A DNA stretch of 64,000 nucleotides from G965197555 sp965197555 (GCA_965197555.1 OZ240213.1:1798001-1862000), one strand, 5' to 3'; shown: positions 8,268 through 17,919, counted from the stretch's first letter. Translations and numbers: made by a program. The notes: generated from the sequence alone by a model not told the origin.

Positions 8268-8948
8268 TCATCCCCGACCCAACACCTTGTCCAGCAGACC
8301 GTTTCGGCCCCGGCTGAGGTTCTTGCCCAGGAACTCCTCCAATTGGGGGCGGTTCAGAACGGTCCGGCCCCCGACACTGGCGTTATCGTCTATCAGGGTG
8401 GAGGGAACGTTCTCCCATTGGAATTCGCGCCGCCCAAATGTATCGGTCTGCTCGATCACGATAACATTGTCGCCCTCAAGCATCCAGCCGGTGGGCTTGT
8501 GGCCCTCCCCCTTCATCCTCGTGGCCGGCCTCAGCAGGTGGTCCACCTGGGCCTTGACCCTTCCGTGGCGCTTTTCCGCGTAGTCGTTCCATCTGATGGA
8601 GGCGCACCACTTAGGAGGGCTTTCCTCCAGCAGGTCGGCAATAAGCCCTGAGAGGATGGTGGAGGAGAACTCCAACCAGTCGTCGGGTAGGGGCGTGTCG
8701 TCGAGTTGGGCCAGTATCCTCTTCAGGTATTCCCGGTAAAGGTTGGTGGACAGGCCCCCGCGGACCTCCTGTACCTTCACGTGCAACTCGTGCCGCAGGC
8801 TCTCCTTGTAAGAGGGGAGGGCCGTGGTGGTGTAGATCATCAGGCTGCGCTTGACGATCTGGTCGGTGAAGGCCTTGAGCTCCTGGTTCATAGACAGCAC
8901 GAAGCAGGGGTACTCGGCGACCAGCGGGGGCACTTCGTCCTTGATCAC
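8268..8948 (-). CDS. C-terminal part of PLD/NTPase protein (frameshifted from upstream frame)
   Basis: 226 codons opening at a GTG with IKDEVPPLVAEYPCFVLSMN, continuing the ATPase core of the gene upstream. The preceding frame ends FDDIGRPAIRNTART while this frame would read EDVIKDEV, so a one-base change near 8950-8960 explains the split. The segment resembles the sensor and arm region after Walker B in P-loop ATPases (FVLSMNQELKAFTDQIVKR), followed by a DNA-binding-like tail. It is unlikely to be an independent gene. Possible causes are a true frameshift, programmed shifting or an assembly error. Confidence 0.6.
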   Translation of the reverse strand: MIKDEVPPLVAEYPCFVLSMNQELKAFTDQIVKRSLMIYTTTALPSYKESLRHELHVKVQEVRGGLSTNLYREYLKRILAQLDDTPLPDDWLEFSSTILSGLIADLLEESPPKWCASIRWNDYAEKRHGRVKAQVDHLLRPATRMKGEGHKPTGWMLEGDNVIVIEQTDTFGRREFQWENVPSTLIDDNASVGGRTVLNRPQLEEFLGKNLSRGRNGLLDKVLGRG

Positions 8949-10330
8949 GTCCTCGCCGTGTTGCGTATGGCGGGCCTACCGATGTCGTCGAACACGGCGG
9001 GGAACCGCTTGTAGGCGTACTGGATGTCCCGGAGTCTGCCCTTGGTGAACTCCCGCTTATCGACGTTGTAGGCTCTGCCGAACATGGAGGTCATCAGTGT
9101 GTCTATCAAGCTGGACTTGCCGCAGGAAGGCTTGCCGTAGACGATGGCGAAGGACGGGAACCTGAAGATGTCTCCCTCGTGGCCGGCCAGCGTCCGCATG
9201 TCGCACATGAAGGGCGAGAAGTAGAGCCACGACCAGAGAATAAAGTAGTCCCGCTGTAGCCTCTCCACCCCAATTCCGCCCTCGAAGGTTCCCTCGTAAT
9301 TTCCGAAGAATTGGACCAGCAGCCTAGCGTCGCTGCGGGCGGCGGCCAGGTCTGCTTCCAGGGGAAAGGGTCGGCCGAGGAGGGAGACCATCCTGGCGTC
9401 CCGGTCGATGGACAGCTCTCGGTGGTCGGCCGCTTCCTCGGACTGCACCACCCGGATGCGGCTGAACTCCTTGACAATCCGGCGTCTGAGCTCGCGGGAT
9501 ATCTGTTGCTTTCCGTTGCGGGGCGGCGGGATCAGGTTGGCCACCACCGGGGGTATCGCCGCCTTCATCCTTTCTATCCTGTCAATCTGGTGGGGGACGT
9601 TTACGTGGACGACATTGCCCTGTTGTTGATCCTCCTCCATTGAGTCGATCACCAGGGTCGAGTGGTCATCGGGGGTTAGGACAGGCACGTCCACGAGGCT
9701 TATCTCCGCCTGCTCGACCCGCTCGGAGGGCAGCGGTATCTCGTCTGATGCCTGGTCTCTGATGGACTGGTACATGCCCAGGTAGTGATCCCAGGCGGCC
9801 TCGTCATCGTCGAAACAGACCAGTGTCTCGGACTGGCGTCCGCCGAAGGCGGTCTCCGACAGGTTGGCTGAACCGATGAGGACGCGTGTCCTGCCGGACT
9901 CCGTGTTCTCTAAGAGATACAGCTTGGCGTGGGCTATCTGCTTGCGTAGCACCCAGAAACGGGCCTGTCCTTGCCTGACTCGACTAAGGATGAAGGCGTG
10001 CCGCTCGCCGGGCAGGTTCTTGATGGCGGCCCGGGTGTCGCCAATGGCGACCTGCTGGAAGGCCATGATGTCCCACAGGGTGCGCAGGGTGTTCTCGCAG
10101 CCGAAGACGCACTCGAAGTCGCTGAATCCGTGGCTGTCGAGGAGCCGGACTATGGCACTCACCCCCGCCGAGTAGGTGAGGATGTGGATGCGGTCGTAGC
10201 CGTCGAACAGCGACCAGAAGAACCTGGACTCGGACTGGAAGCGGGCGCGGACGACACGAAGCCCGGTTCGGTCGTCAATGTCGAACCCTAGGGTTTCTCC
10301 GTATCCGGGACTGGGATCGCCAACTGTCAT
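8945..10330 (-). CDS. Phospholipase D-like nuclease fused to P-loop NTPase (N-terminal part)
   Basis: 461 codons. A single HKD-type module is seen: HAKLYLL (134-140) and GSANLSETAFGG (153-164), typical of PLD-superfamily nucleases. After a linker come a helical region and a P-loop (YGKPSCGKSS, 398-407) with a Walker B-like VFDDIG (446-451). The rest of the ATPase lies in the next frame (8268-8948), giving roughly 690 residues if joined. TTGAGGAG precedes the ATG. PLD nucleases coupled to ATPases occur in anti-phage systems such as DISARM (DrmC), but this two-domain architecture is not one I can name. It sits alone between an 88-bp direct repeat of the neighbouring ADH start, as an inserted cargo. 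Confidence 0.65.
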   Translation of the reverse strand: MTVGDPSPGYGETLGFDIDDRTGLRVVRARFQSESRFFWSLFDGYDRIHILTYSAGVSAIVRLLDSHGFSDFECVFGCENTLRTLWDIMAFQQVAIGDTRAAIKNLPGERHAFILSRVRQGQARFWVLRKQIAHAKLYLLENTESGRTRVLIGSANLSETAFGGRQSETLVCFDDDEAAWDHYLGMYQSIRDQASDEIPLPSERVEQAEISLVDVPVLTPDDHSTLVIDSMEEDQQQGNVVHVNVPHQIDRIERMKAAIPPVVANLIPPPRNGKQQISRELRRRIVKEFSRIRVVQSEEAADHRELSIDRDARMVSLLGRPFPLEADLAAARSDARLLVQFFGNYEGTFEGGIGVERLQRDYFILWSWLYFSPFMCDMRTLAGHEGDIFRFPSFAIVYGKPSCGKSSLIDTLMTSMFGRAYNVDKREFTKGRLRDIQYAYKRFPAVFDDIGRPAIRNTART

Positions 10331-10377
10331 GCCAGTCTCCTCAATTGGGCTTGAGCTTCTTACCGTTGAAGTAGGAC

Positions 10378-10465
10378 GCGGTCTCGGAGCAGATGATGTC
10401 CTGATGCAAGGGGTTGTAACGATAGTGCAGCGTGTCTTCAGCCATGGTAATAACCTCCGTCGGCC
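10378..10465. repeat. Direct repeat copy 2 (orphan ADH gene start)
   Basis: Duplicate of 7988-8075 with 3 mismatches, keeping the RBS, ATG and about 24 codons of the ADH, then running into unrelated sequence (YFNGKKLKPN, stop). It marks the far border of the PLD/NTPase insertion. Confidence 0.9.
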
Positions 10466-10686
10466 CGCTTTGGGGCGTCCAGTCTTCCGCCGGGACGTAT
10501 GATTGTATCTGACAGCACTGGGAGCCGGCTGTCAAGGAAGCTAGGGTACGGGCTAGGGCAGTGACGTCTGAGCGCAGCGAAGGACCTCGGTTGCTGCCGG
10601 GAGGTCGTAGGCCCACCCATGCTGGCTTGGGTGCCCGGGCGCTGACTTCGGAACGGATACGGGAAGAGTCCGTCTAACCCCTGACC

Positions 10687-11514
10687 TTAAGGCCCCCTGG
10701 GGCCGCCGATGTCTTTGCGGTTGAAGAGGTAGACGGTGGCGGCGGACAGGGCCGCGATGTAGACCAGGATTACCAAGAAGGCTTGTACCGGGCCTACCAG
10801 GTCGTCGGGGCCTCTGCCGAAGAACCCGCCGCCTTCGGTGCCGCCGCTCGCCATCCAGGCTCTAACCGCCGTTCCCAGAATAAAGTCGGCGACCACGTCG
10901 AACCCTTTGACGAACTCCGCTAGAACAGGGACGATCACCCCCTCCACTATGAACATGTAGCCAAGAGTGATTGCTGTGGCGACGCCTGCGGAAGAAGTCA
11001 AGACCACGAAGAACATGGTCAGGGCGATGTAGGGCAGCACGGCGTAGAGCGACCGGCCCAGCACCTCCCCTACATCCGGGAATGAGCCTGCGATGCCAAA
11101 CCCTTCGGCGGAGAGCAGCGCGCCCACCACGCTGCTGATGGCGACTCCCACCGCAATGGCCACCAGCCACACAAGGACCGTCGCCGACATCAACGAAAAC
11201 TGGGCGGCGAGGAACTGCCAGCGTCCGGTCCCCCGCACGAGCACCGTGCGGAACGTGCCCCATCCATATTCGGAGCCCAAGGCGGAGGCGGTCCAGATGA
11301 TGATTAGGATAACGGTCAGTCCGTGTCCGAAAGCCAACCCGGAGGATACGCTTTCGGGAAGGCGGAGTCGGAGGTCCGGATCGCCCGCCGCGTAAGCCGC
11401 CCAATAGGGAATCTGCGTAATACCTATCGCTAGTCCCAGCAAAATCCAGAACATCCAGCGGCGGCGGAGTTTATGCGATTCGGCCTTGACCAGCAGCAGG
11501 AAGGAGCTATTCAC
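10687..11514 (-). CDS. ABC-2 type transporter permease
   Basis: 275 residues with about six hydrophobic segments (ILLGLAIGITQIPYWAA; LTVILIIIWTASAL; a pair around VLVWLVAIAVGVAI; YIALTMFFVVL; AFLVILVYIAALSAA) and the basic N terminus KAESHKLRRRW common in NatB/ABC-2 permeases. It forms the membrane part of an ATP-driven exporter with the overlapping ATPase gene upstream (8 bp overlap). The substrate is not visible; drugs, peptides, antibiotics or Na+ are usual in this family. Confidence 0.85.
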   Translation of the reverse strand: MNSSFLLLVKAESHKLRRRWMFWILLGLAIGITQIPYWAAYAAGDPDLRLRLPESVSSGLAFGHGLTVILIIIWTASALGSEYGWGTFRTVLVRGTGRWQFLAAQFSLMSATVLVWLVAIAVGVAISSVVGALLSAEGFGIAGSFPDVGEVLGRSLYAVLPYIALTMFFVVLTSSAGVATAITLGYMFIVEGVIVPVLAEFVKGFDVVADFILGTAVRAWMASGGTEGGGFFGRGPDDLVGPVQAFLVILVYIAALSAATVYLFNRKDIGGPRGP

Positions 11515-12406
11515 CGGAGGTAACTTCCAGGAAGTACTGCTCCAGGGAGATCTGCAAGGGCCACATCTCGGTGACGTAGACTTGGGCCTTGCTCAACGCG
11601 GCGGTTAGCTCCCACGAGCGGTCGGTGGGAGCAGTGACCACGAGGGAGCCGTCGGCCGCGGACACGTTCTCCACCCACTCCAAGCCAATAAGTATGCCGC
11701 GGGCTTGGTCGTTACTGGTGGTGCGCATTCGCACCTGTTCCCGCGGATACAAAAGCTCTGTCACGTTTCCTTGGGCGATAAGCTTGCCTCTGGAAAGGAT
11801 AGCGACGCTGTCGCACACCTGCTCGACCTCGTGCAACAGGTGGCTTGAGAGGAGGACCGTGCGCTCGGCAGTGCCCAGGCTGAGGATTAGCTCACGGATA
11901 TCGGCCATACCGGCCGGGTCCATACCGTTTGTGGGCTCGTCCAAGAACATCAACTCCGGGTCGCCAAGCAGGGCGTAGGCGATGCCCAGGCGCTGCTTCA
12001 TGCCCAAGGAATAGGTACGGTATTTGTCGTCAGCCCGGGAGAGCAGCCCGACTTGGTCCAGCAACTCGCCCAACTCCCGGCGGTCCTCCCGTGCCGATAT
12101 CCCCTGGAAGTAGGCCAGGTTTTGCTGGCCCGACAGGTAAGGGTAGAAGGAAGGGCTTTCGATAATCGCGCCGACGCGGTGCAACGCCTCGGTATGGCCG
12201 GTCTCGGAGCCGAACAGCCGGAAGCTGCCAGCAGTGGGTCGCACCAGCCCCAGCAGCAGACTCATTACTGTGGTCTTGCCCGAACCGTTGGGACCCAAGA
12301 GACCGAATATGTGGCCTCTGGGTACGTTCATGGACAGGCTATCCACGGCCAGAATGCGGCCGTAGCGCTTAGTCAGTCCGTCGGTCTGTATTACTGTGTC
12401 ATTCAC
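11507..12406 (-). CDS. ABC transporter ATP-binding protein (ABC-2 exporter)
   Basis: 299 residues: Walker A GPNGSGKTT (38-46), Q-loop-like GAIIESPSFYPYL, signature YSLGMKQRLGIA, Walker B ELMFLDEPTNGMDP and an H-loop SSHLLHE. The C-terminal extension of about 80 residues is typical of CcmA/NatA-type exporters that pair with ABC-2 permeases. The downstream permease overlaps it by 8 bp, so the two genes are one operon. The signature LGMKQR rather than SGGQ is usual in this subfamily and does not suggest inactivity. Confidence 0.9.
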   Translation of the reverse strand: MNDTVIQTDGLTKRYGRILAVDSLSMNVPRGHIFGLLGPNGSGKTTVMSLLLGLVRPTAGSFRLFGSETGHTEALHRVGAIIESPSFYPYLSGQQNLAYFQGISAREDRRELGELLDQVGLLSRADDKYRTYSLGMKQRLGIAYALLGDPELMFLDEPTNGMDPAGMADIRELILSLGTAERTVLLSSHLLHEVEQVCDSVAILSRGKLIAQGNVTELLYPREQVRMRTTSNDQARGILIGLEWVENVSAADGSLVVTAPTDRSWELTAALSKAQVYVTEMWPLQISLEQYFLEVTSGE

Positions 12407-12472
12407 CAGCCAGCCCCTCTCGTCCAGTATAGCCGCCCATCGTCACATAGTCGTTGCAGGGGTTAGCTCCTT

Positions 12473-12614
12473 ATGGGCAGTCTTACTCTTGACGCCAAAG
12501 CAACCGCCCTGCTGATCGCAGATTTCTAGGCCGAGATGATGAACAGCGTGCCCCACGACACCGACCGCGGGGTGGGGGACAAGACCGTTGGGCTGCAGCG
12601 GGTGGCGACGTAGT
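12473..12614 (+). pseudogene. Isochorismatase-family hydrolase N-terminal fragment with TAG
   Basis: From ATG 12473 the frame reads MGSLTLDAKATALLIADF, TAG, AEMMNSVPHDTDRG and then drifts. LLIADF.AEMM is the opening strand of cysteine hydrolases of the isochorismatase family, with the TAG replacing a Gln codon (CAG in relatives). Only about 45 codons remain before the convergent GMC gene. Confidence 0.45.
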
Positions 12615-12698
12615 GCCCAGACCCTATCGAGGCGAATGTAGCGAGCGCTGGCGCGTGGATCCCCCTGAGCGGGCAGCGATCACCGTGGGCTCGGGCCG

Positions 12699-14249
12699 CT
12701 ACCGGCCTTCCCGAATGAAGTCGGCGGCCCGCTCGGCGATCATGATGACAGTGGCGTTGGTGTTGGCCCGGGTTACATCCGGCATTACCGAGGCGTCGAT
12801 GACCCGAAGGCCCTCCAGCTTGTGTACTTTGCAGTACTGATCGACCACCGCCATTGGGTCGGACTGGGGCCCCATTTTGCAAGTGACCGAAGTGTGGCCG
12901 GCGATACCCGCGTTTTGCTGGAGCCAAGCGTCCAAGGTGTCGTCATCGGCCAGGTCTGCATCGGTGGGGGCCAGCCGTTCCCCCAGGAAATCGGCAAAGG
13001 CCGGATGCCGGAAGAGTTCTACGCAGCGGCCTACAGCGTCGCGGAAGCGCGCGCCGTCCCTGGGGTCGGTCAGGAAACGAAAATTCAAGTGCGGCTGCAC
13101 TGAAACGTCGGAAGAGGTCAGCGTCAGCTCCCCCTGGCTATAAGGAAATTCCAACCGGCAGCCGATGCGGATGTCGGGCGCTTCCCGGCTCTCCGGATAG
13201 GATGTTGTCGGCTGGACCTGGATGTCGTTGCGGGCAGTCGAGCCGTTGGCGGTGAAACGGAGGCCCACCTGGTTTCTTGGCGCGTCCGGCGGGAGGTGAT
13301 GGCCCGGCTGTGAGCGGAACACCAGATTAACCGAGGGGTGGTTCTTCATATTCTGACCGACACCAGGCAGGTTGTGAACAGGCGTGATGCCCAGTTGGCG
13401 CAGGGACTCTGTGGGGCCAACGCCGGACAGCATCAGCAATTGCGGGGAAGCTATGGCACCGGCGCTGAGGACAATTTCGTCACCTTCGACCACAAATACT
13501 TGTCCATCACTCTCAACCTCCACTCCGGTGGCCCGCGGGGCTTGGCCGGAGCCTATCGAAGGACCAAAGCGGATGCGGCGGGCCAGGACGTTGGCCCGGA
13601 TGGTCAGGTTCAGGCGGTGGCGGCAGTCGTTCAGATAGGTGAGGGCGGTGCTCATTCGCACGCCACCCGGGTTGTTCAGGGGAAAGGCGCCGACCCCGGT
13701 GGCTTCGGGGTGGTTCATGTCCGGGTCGTCGGGAAAGCCCGCGTCGAGGCAGGCCCGGTAGAAAGCCTCTTGCAGAGGCAACCAGGTCTCCCGGGAGTGC
13801 CGCCACACCGGGATGGGGCCGTCGGAGCCGTGGAAGTCGTCCTTGATATCGGCGTCGTTTTCGAGCCGACGGAAGTAGGGAAGCGTCTTCAAGTAGCTCC
13901 ACTCATCGTTGCCCTCGGCGGCCCAGCCGTCGAAGTCCTGGGGAAGGCCGCGTAACATAATCTGATGATTGATGGCGCTGCTGCCGCCGGTCACTCTGCC
14001 CCGGGCGACGTGGAGGGGTCCCGGCTGTTGGGGGGTGGACTGGCCGACGAAGGACCAATTGTACGCCGCGCCCTCTTCGGACGCAGCCTGGTTCATGTCG
14101 TATTTCAATTCGGTAGGCAGCCGTTCCGGGTCCGGGTAGTCCGGGCCGGCTTCCAGCAACAGCACGGACCGGCTGCGGTCTTCCGACAGGCGGTTGGCCA
14201 AAACGCAGCCAGCGGAGCCGGCGCCGACGATGATAGTGTCATACTTCAT
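12699..14249 (-). CDS. GMC-family FAD oxidoreductase (choline dehydrogenase-like)
   Basis: 516 residues from the ATG at 14249 (RBS-like AAAGGT upstream; an in-frame start at 14312 would add an unconserved tail). N-terminal FAD site KYDTIIVGAGSAGCVLANRL, GMC signature 1 around HVARGRVTGGSSAINHQ, GMC signature 2 GAIASPQLLMLSGVGP, and catalytic His in NAGIAGHTSVTCKMGP. The tail DASVMPDVTRANTNATVIM is standard. GMC enzymes oxidise alcohols (choline, long-chain or aryl alcohols) with FAD; the substrate here is unknown. A second GMC oxidase is at 26.9-28.5 kb, and a decayed third fragment at 25.8 kb. Confidence 0.9.
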   Translation of the reverse strand: MKYDTIIVGAGSAGCVLANRLSEDRSRSVLLLEAGPDYPDPERLPTELKYDMNQAASEEGAAYNWSFVGQSTPQQPGPLHVARGRVTGGSSAINHQIMLRGLPQDFDGWAAEGNDEWSYLKTLPYFRRLENDADIKDDFHGSDGPIPVWRHSRETWLPLQEAFYRACLDAGFPDDPDMNHPEATGVGAFPLNNPGGVRMSTALTYLNDCRHRLNLTIRANVLARRIRFGPSIGSGQAPRATGVEVESDGQVFVVEGDEIVLSAGAIASPQLLMLSGVGPTESLRQLGITPVHNLPGVGQNMKNHPSVNLVFRSQPGHHLPPDAPRNQVGLRFTANGSTARNDIQVQPTTSYPESREAPDIRIGCRLEFPYSQGELTLTSSDVSVQPHLNFRFLTDPRDGARFRDAVGRCVELFRHPAFADFLGERLAPTDADLADDDTLDAWLQQNAGIAGHTSVTCKMGPQSDPMAVVDQYCKVHKLEGLRVIDASVMPDVTRANTNATVIMIAERAADFIREGR

Positions 14250-14658
14250 GCGATTACCTTTCGAGTCACGGTTAAGGACGGCCCGCGCGTGTCGCCCTCT
14301 AGCATAGCGCAATTAGCAACCGCCAGGAGGGCTCGCCATAAGCTAGTGCAGCCCCGATGAGATCAGAGAAGGCTTGGAAGGACACGACCGGTCAGGCGAC
14401 CCGTGCCGGGGGAGTGCCCACCCTGGATAGCGAAGCCGGATTCGAGCCGGAGTCCACGGAGGGCTCCGTATTCAAACCCGGGATGCCCGCTGGCGAAGGG
14501 GCACACTTTGGTGAAAATGCTGGGGAGTCCCAATCGGCGGGATTAGGCTCTCACCCTCTGCTTTCGCAGAGGTAGGCTCTGACCCCCTTCCCAGAGGGAG
14601 AGGGAACGGCCGGGAGCACCTTTCTTCCCATGGGAGGCGGAGTGAGAGGCGGACGCGC
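14250..14658. other. Intergenic region without a gene
   Basis: About 400 bp between divergent-looking debris and the VOC gene. It contains only a short hairpin (CTCTGCTTTCGCAGAG near 14556-14571, flanked by TAGGCTCT on both sides). No coding frame here is convincing. Confidence 0.5.
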
Positions 14659-15462
14659 CTACGCCTGCGGGAGGTCCTGGACGATGCTGAAGGCCGCGCC
14701 CTGCGGGTCGGCCAGGGAGGCGAAGCGGCCGGTGGGCGGCTGGCCCTGGACCGGGATGATGTCGGTGGGCGGGACGTAGACTGACGCGCCCAGTGATTGG
14801 GCGCGCTCTAATGTGGCGTTCACGTCGCCGACCCCGAAGTATACCGTCCAGAAGGGCGGGAACTCCCCCATTTCCGGAGTAATCTGCATCACGCCGCAGA
14901 CTTCGGTCCCGCCAGCCCGGAGCATGGCGTACTCCGTCGCCGGCACGAGGAGGCCGTGCTCCAGCCCTAGAACCTTGATGTATAATTCTATGCCGGCGTC
15001 GCGATCAGTGGTCAGCAGTTCGTTCCAGGACATGGCGCCGGCCTCGCCCTTGATACGGCAGCCGATATGCTTGTTGGCCTGCCAGAGGGCGAAATACGCC
15101 CCCTGCGGGTCCTGACACATCGCCATGCGCCCGGCGTCGAAGACGTCCATGGGGCCGAAAACCACCGAGCCGCCGCTCTGCGCGACGGCTTCGGAGGTGG
15201 CGTCCACGTTCTCCACAGTGAAGTAGATGTTCCAGTGGGGCGGGATATGCTGCTCCCGCTCCTCGTCGCTCTGCCGGTAGATGGAGGCGGCCTCCAGACC
15301 GTTGAGCTTCTGCATGTGGTAGTACCAGCCGGGGGTGATGTCCTGCGGGTCGTCCTGCCAGCCGAACAGAGCGGAGTAAAAGGAAAGGGCCCCGGACTCG
15401 TCGTTGGTGTCAAGCTCGGCCCAAGAGGGTGCGCCAGGCGCGTGTGAGGTGACTTCCGGCAT
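14659..15462 (-). CDS. VOC (glyoxalase/bleomycin-resistance) protein with two domains
   Basis: 267 residues made of two similar betaalphabetabetabeta halves: domain 1 (about 10-130) with SWAELDTND..ALSFYSALFGW and MCQDPQGAYFALWQ; domain 2 (about 140-265) with SWNELLTTDRDAGIELY and LADPQGAAFSIVQ. This arrangement matches the CFP-30/27K-type VOC proteins. VOC folds bind a divalent metal and catalyse varied reactions (isomerisation, epimerisation, ring cleavage) or bind drugs; the actual substrate cannot be told. It stands alone, minus strand, downstream of a REP cluster. Confidence 0.85.
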   Translation of the reverse strand: MPEVTSHAPGAPSWAELDTNDESGALSFYSALFGWQDDPQDITPGWYYHMQKLNGLEAASIYRQSDEEREQHIPPHWNIYFTVENVDATSEAVAQSGGSVVFGPMDVFDAGRMAMCQDPQGAYFALWQANKHIGCRIKGEAGAMSWNELLTTDRDAGIELYIKVLGLEHGLLVPATEYAMLRAGGTEVCGVMQITPEMGEFPPFWTVYFGVGDVNATLERAQSLGASVYVPPTDIIPVQGQPPTGRFASLADPQGAAFSIVQDLPQA

Positions 15463-15589
15463 ATCTGTGTTCGCTCCTGTTGATTCTGATTAGTGTCTGC
15501 CGCGGCGTCCAGGGGGCAGCGCGGTTATCAGTGTATATTTCCATCCTTTTCTTAAACAATGACCGAGGGTCAGGAAAATGTCCGAGGTG

Positions 15590-16510
15590 AAATCCGGGAG
15601 TGTGGCGACGCATGGATTCCCACTTACGTGGGAATGACGGGGGGATGCTTTCGGAGGGGTGACGGGGGATTTGAGGCATGAGGGCTGCGTGGGGATAGCG
15701 GGGGAGTGGTGGAGGGGAAAGGGTGGGGATTCTCGGCCCTTCTGGGTTCTGGCCCCCGATCGAGCCGGGGGCAGGCTCTTCGCCGGAATGACGGGGGGTG
15801 CTGTCGCAGGAATGAGGGGATGCTTTCGGAGGGGTGACGGGGGGTTTGAGACATTAGGGCTGCGTGGGGATGGCGGGGGAGTGGTGGATGGGAAAGGGCG
15901 GGGATTCTCGGGCCTTCTGGATTCCTGCTTTCGCAGGAATGACAGGGGCAGGCTCTTCGTCGGAGTGACGGATGGGGGTGCGGGGATATGGGTGGGGGGC
16001 GTGGGGCCTTGGGATGGGTGGCTTTCTGGATTCCGGCCCCCGATCGAGCCGGGGGCAGGCTCTTCGCAGGGATGAAGGGTCGGGGCTGCCGGCTAGTTTC
16101 GGATGGGTGGCTGCCTGGATTCCCGCCTGCGCGGGAATGACGGATGGGGCGTGGAGGTTTGGGATGGGTGGCTCTATGGGTTCTGGCCTGGGCGGGGATG
16201 ATGGGGTGGGGGGCGTGGGGCCTTGGGATGGGTGGCTTTCTGGATTCCAGCCACCGATCGAGCCGGGGGCAGGCTCTGCGCTGGAATGACGGAAGGGGGG
16301 CGTGGAGGCTTGGGATGGGTGTGTCTCTGGATTCCAGCCACCGATCGAGCCGGGGGCAGGCTCTTCGTCGGAGTGACGGATGGGGGTGCGGGGATATGGG
16401 TGGGGGGCGTGGGGCCCTGGGATGCGTGGCTTTCTGGATTCCCGCCCCCGATCGAGCCGGGGGCAGGCTCTGCGCTGGAATGACAGGGGGTTTGAGACAT
16501 TAGGGCTACG
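15590..16510. repeat. REP-like repeat cluster
   Basis: About 900 bp of reiterated units: GGGAATGACGG/GGAATGACGG ends, CCTTGGGATGGGTGGCTT linkers and the palindromic GATCGAGCCGGGGGCAGGCTC at least five times. It is open in several frames only because of its repetitive GC-rich composition (PIEPGAGS and similar), so no gene is called. It lies between the VOC and MFS genes. Confidence 0.8.
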
Positions 16511-16541
16511 TGGGGATGACGGGGTGTATGATTTGGTCTGA

Positions 16542-17756
16542 GTGTACGGAATTAGAAACTGGGCCGCCTCCCTCCACGTCAGGGACTTCCGGCTACTCTG
16601 GGCCTCGACGGCGTTCTACGCCCTGGGCACCGGAATGGAGCAGGTGTCCGTAGGGTGGCTCATCTTCGAGCTGACGGACTCGGCGTTAATGGTGGGGGTG
16701 GGAGCGGCGGCCCGGATGTTGCCTTTCTTCCTCTTGGGCGTGTTATCCGGTGTGGCCGCTGACCGATGGGAGCGACGGATGCTGCTCCGGGTTGGAACCC
16801 TGGCAGCCGCCGGCGCAGCGTTGGTAACGGCCCTCCTCTTGCTCGGAGGGCTCGCCAACGTTTGGTTCCTCATAGGCTTGGTGGCCGTGTTAGGCGGCCT
16901 GATGGCCTTTACAATCACGGTCCGGCAGGCCTTTACCTACGACATCGCGGGGCCTCGATACGCCCTGAACGGGCTGGCCCTCGGCGCAATGGCCATGCAG
17001 GCGGGCGGCATCGCGGGGTCTCTTGCTTCCGGGGCGCTGATCGAGTTCCTGGGGCCGGGCTGGCAGTTTATTGCAGTGGCTGTCTGCTATCTGAGCTCCG
17101 CTCTGGTGATCCTGGCGATCGGCGACCCGGGGCGGTCGGCGACACCGGCCGTCGAATCCGTGCTAAAGAACCTGATGGGCTACGTCAGGCTGGTACGTGA
17201 GAACCGCATTCTGCTGGTCCTGATGTTTTTGACTGCGGCTACGGAAGTGTTCGGGTTTACGCACATTACCCTACTGCCCGTCTTCGCTAAGGAAGTCCTG
17301 CACGTGGGGGCGACGGGGCTAGGGGTTATGACGGCGGCGCGCCAGGCAGGGGGGTTGTTGGGGCTCTGGCTCTTGGCCGGACTGGGCATCGTTCGAAAGA
17401 AGGGTCTCATGATGTTCGTAATCGCAATCGGCTTCGGTTGCGGCCAGATGGCATTCTCCCTATCCAGCAATATCTATTCATTCTTGGCGGTGCTACTATT
17501 CGTCAACGCCTGCGCCATGGCCGTGGATACGATCTATAAGACCCTGATGCAAGACAACGTCGCCGAGGAAGAACGCGGAAAGGCCATGGGTTCCTGGGTA
17601 CTGAGCATCGGGGTTGCGCCGGTAGGCCACCTTGGGGTGGGGGCGTTGGCGGGCGTGCTGGGAGCTCCAGGGGCGCTGCTAATCAACGGCGCTATCCTAA
17701 CGGTTGTGAGCGTCGGCACGGCGATCGGACTGCCTGGAATAAGACGGCTGGAGTGA
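16542..17756 (+). CDS. Major facilitator superfamily transporter (MFS_3/EntS-like)
   Basis: 404 residues with about 11-12 predicted membrane helices. The N terminus VRDFRLLWASTAFYALGTGM and the loop GVAADRWERRMLLR (cytoplasmic loop 2-3, G...DR...R) are typical of the EntS/macrolide-efflux branch of MFS exporters. It starts at GTG 16542 immediately after the repeat cluster; no clear RBS is visible, so the start is uncertain. Likely a proton-driven exporter of small organic compounds in the inner membrane. Confidence 0.85.
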   Translation: MYGIRNWAASLHVRDFRLLWASTAFYALGTGMEQVSVGWLIFELTDSALMVGVGAAARMLPFFLLGVLSGVAADRWERRMLLRVGTLAAAGAALVTALLLLGGLANVWFLIGLVAVLGGLMAFTITVRQAFTYDIAGPRYALNGLALGAMAMQAGGIAGSLASGALIEFLGPGWQFIAVAVCYLSSALVILAIGDPGRSATPAVESVLKNLMGYVRLVRENRILLVLMFLTAATEVFGFTHITLLPVFAKEVLHVGATGLGVMTAARQAGGLLGLWLLAGLGIVRKKGLMMFVIAIGFGCGQMAFSLSSNIYSFLAVLLFVNACAMAVDTIYKTLMQDNVAEEERGKAMGSWVLSIGVAPVGHLGVGALAGVLGAPGALLINGAILTVVSVGTAIGLPGIRRLE

Positions 17757-17919
17757 GGGACGTCTTCTGAGGCACTGTCAGGCGGGGCCATGCCTCATGG
17801 CGGGGAGTTACGTGTAGTCAAACGCTTATCACATCACCATGATCGCCGTCGTTAGGCTGATAGCGATAGCTTGCTGCGAGAAACCCAGGCCAAGTGCGGA
17901 ACGGCGCGACTCTTGCCTA

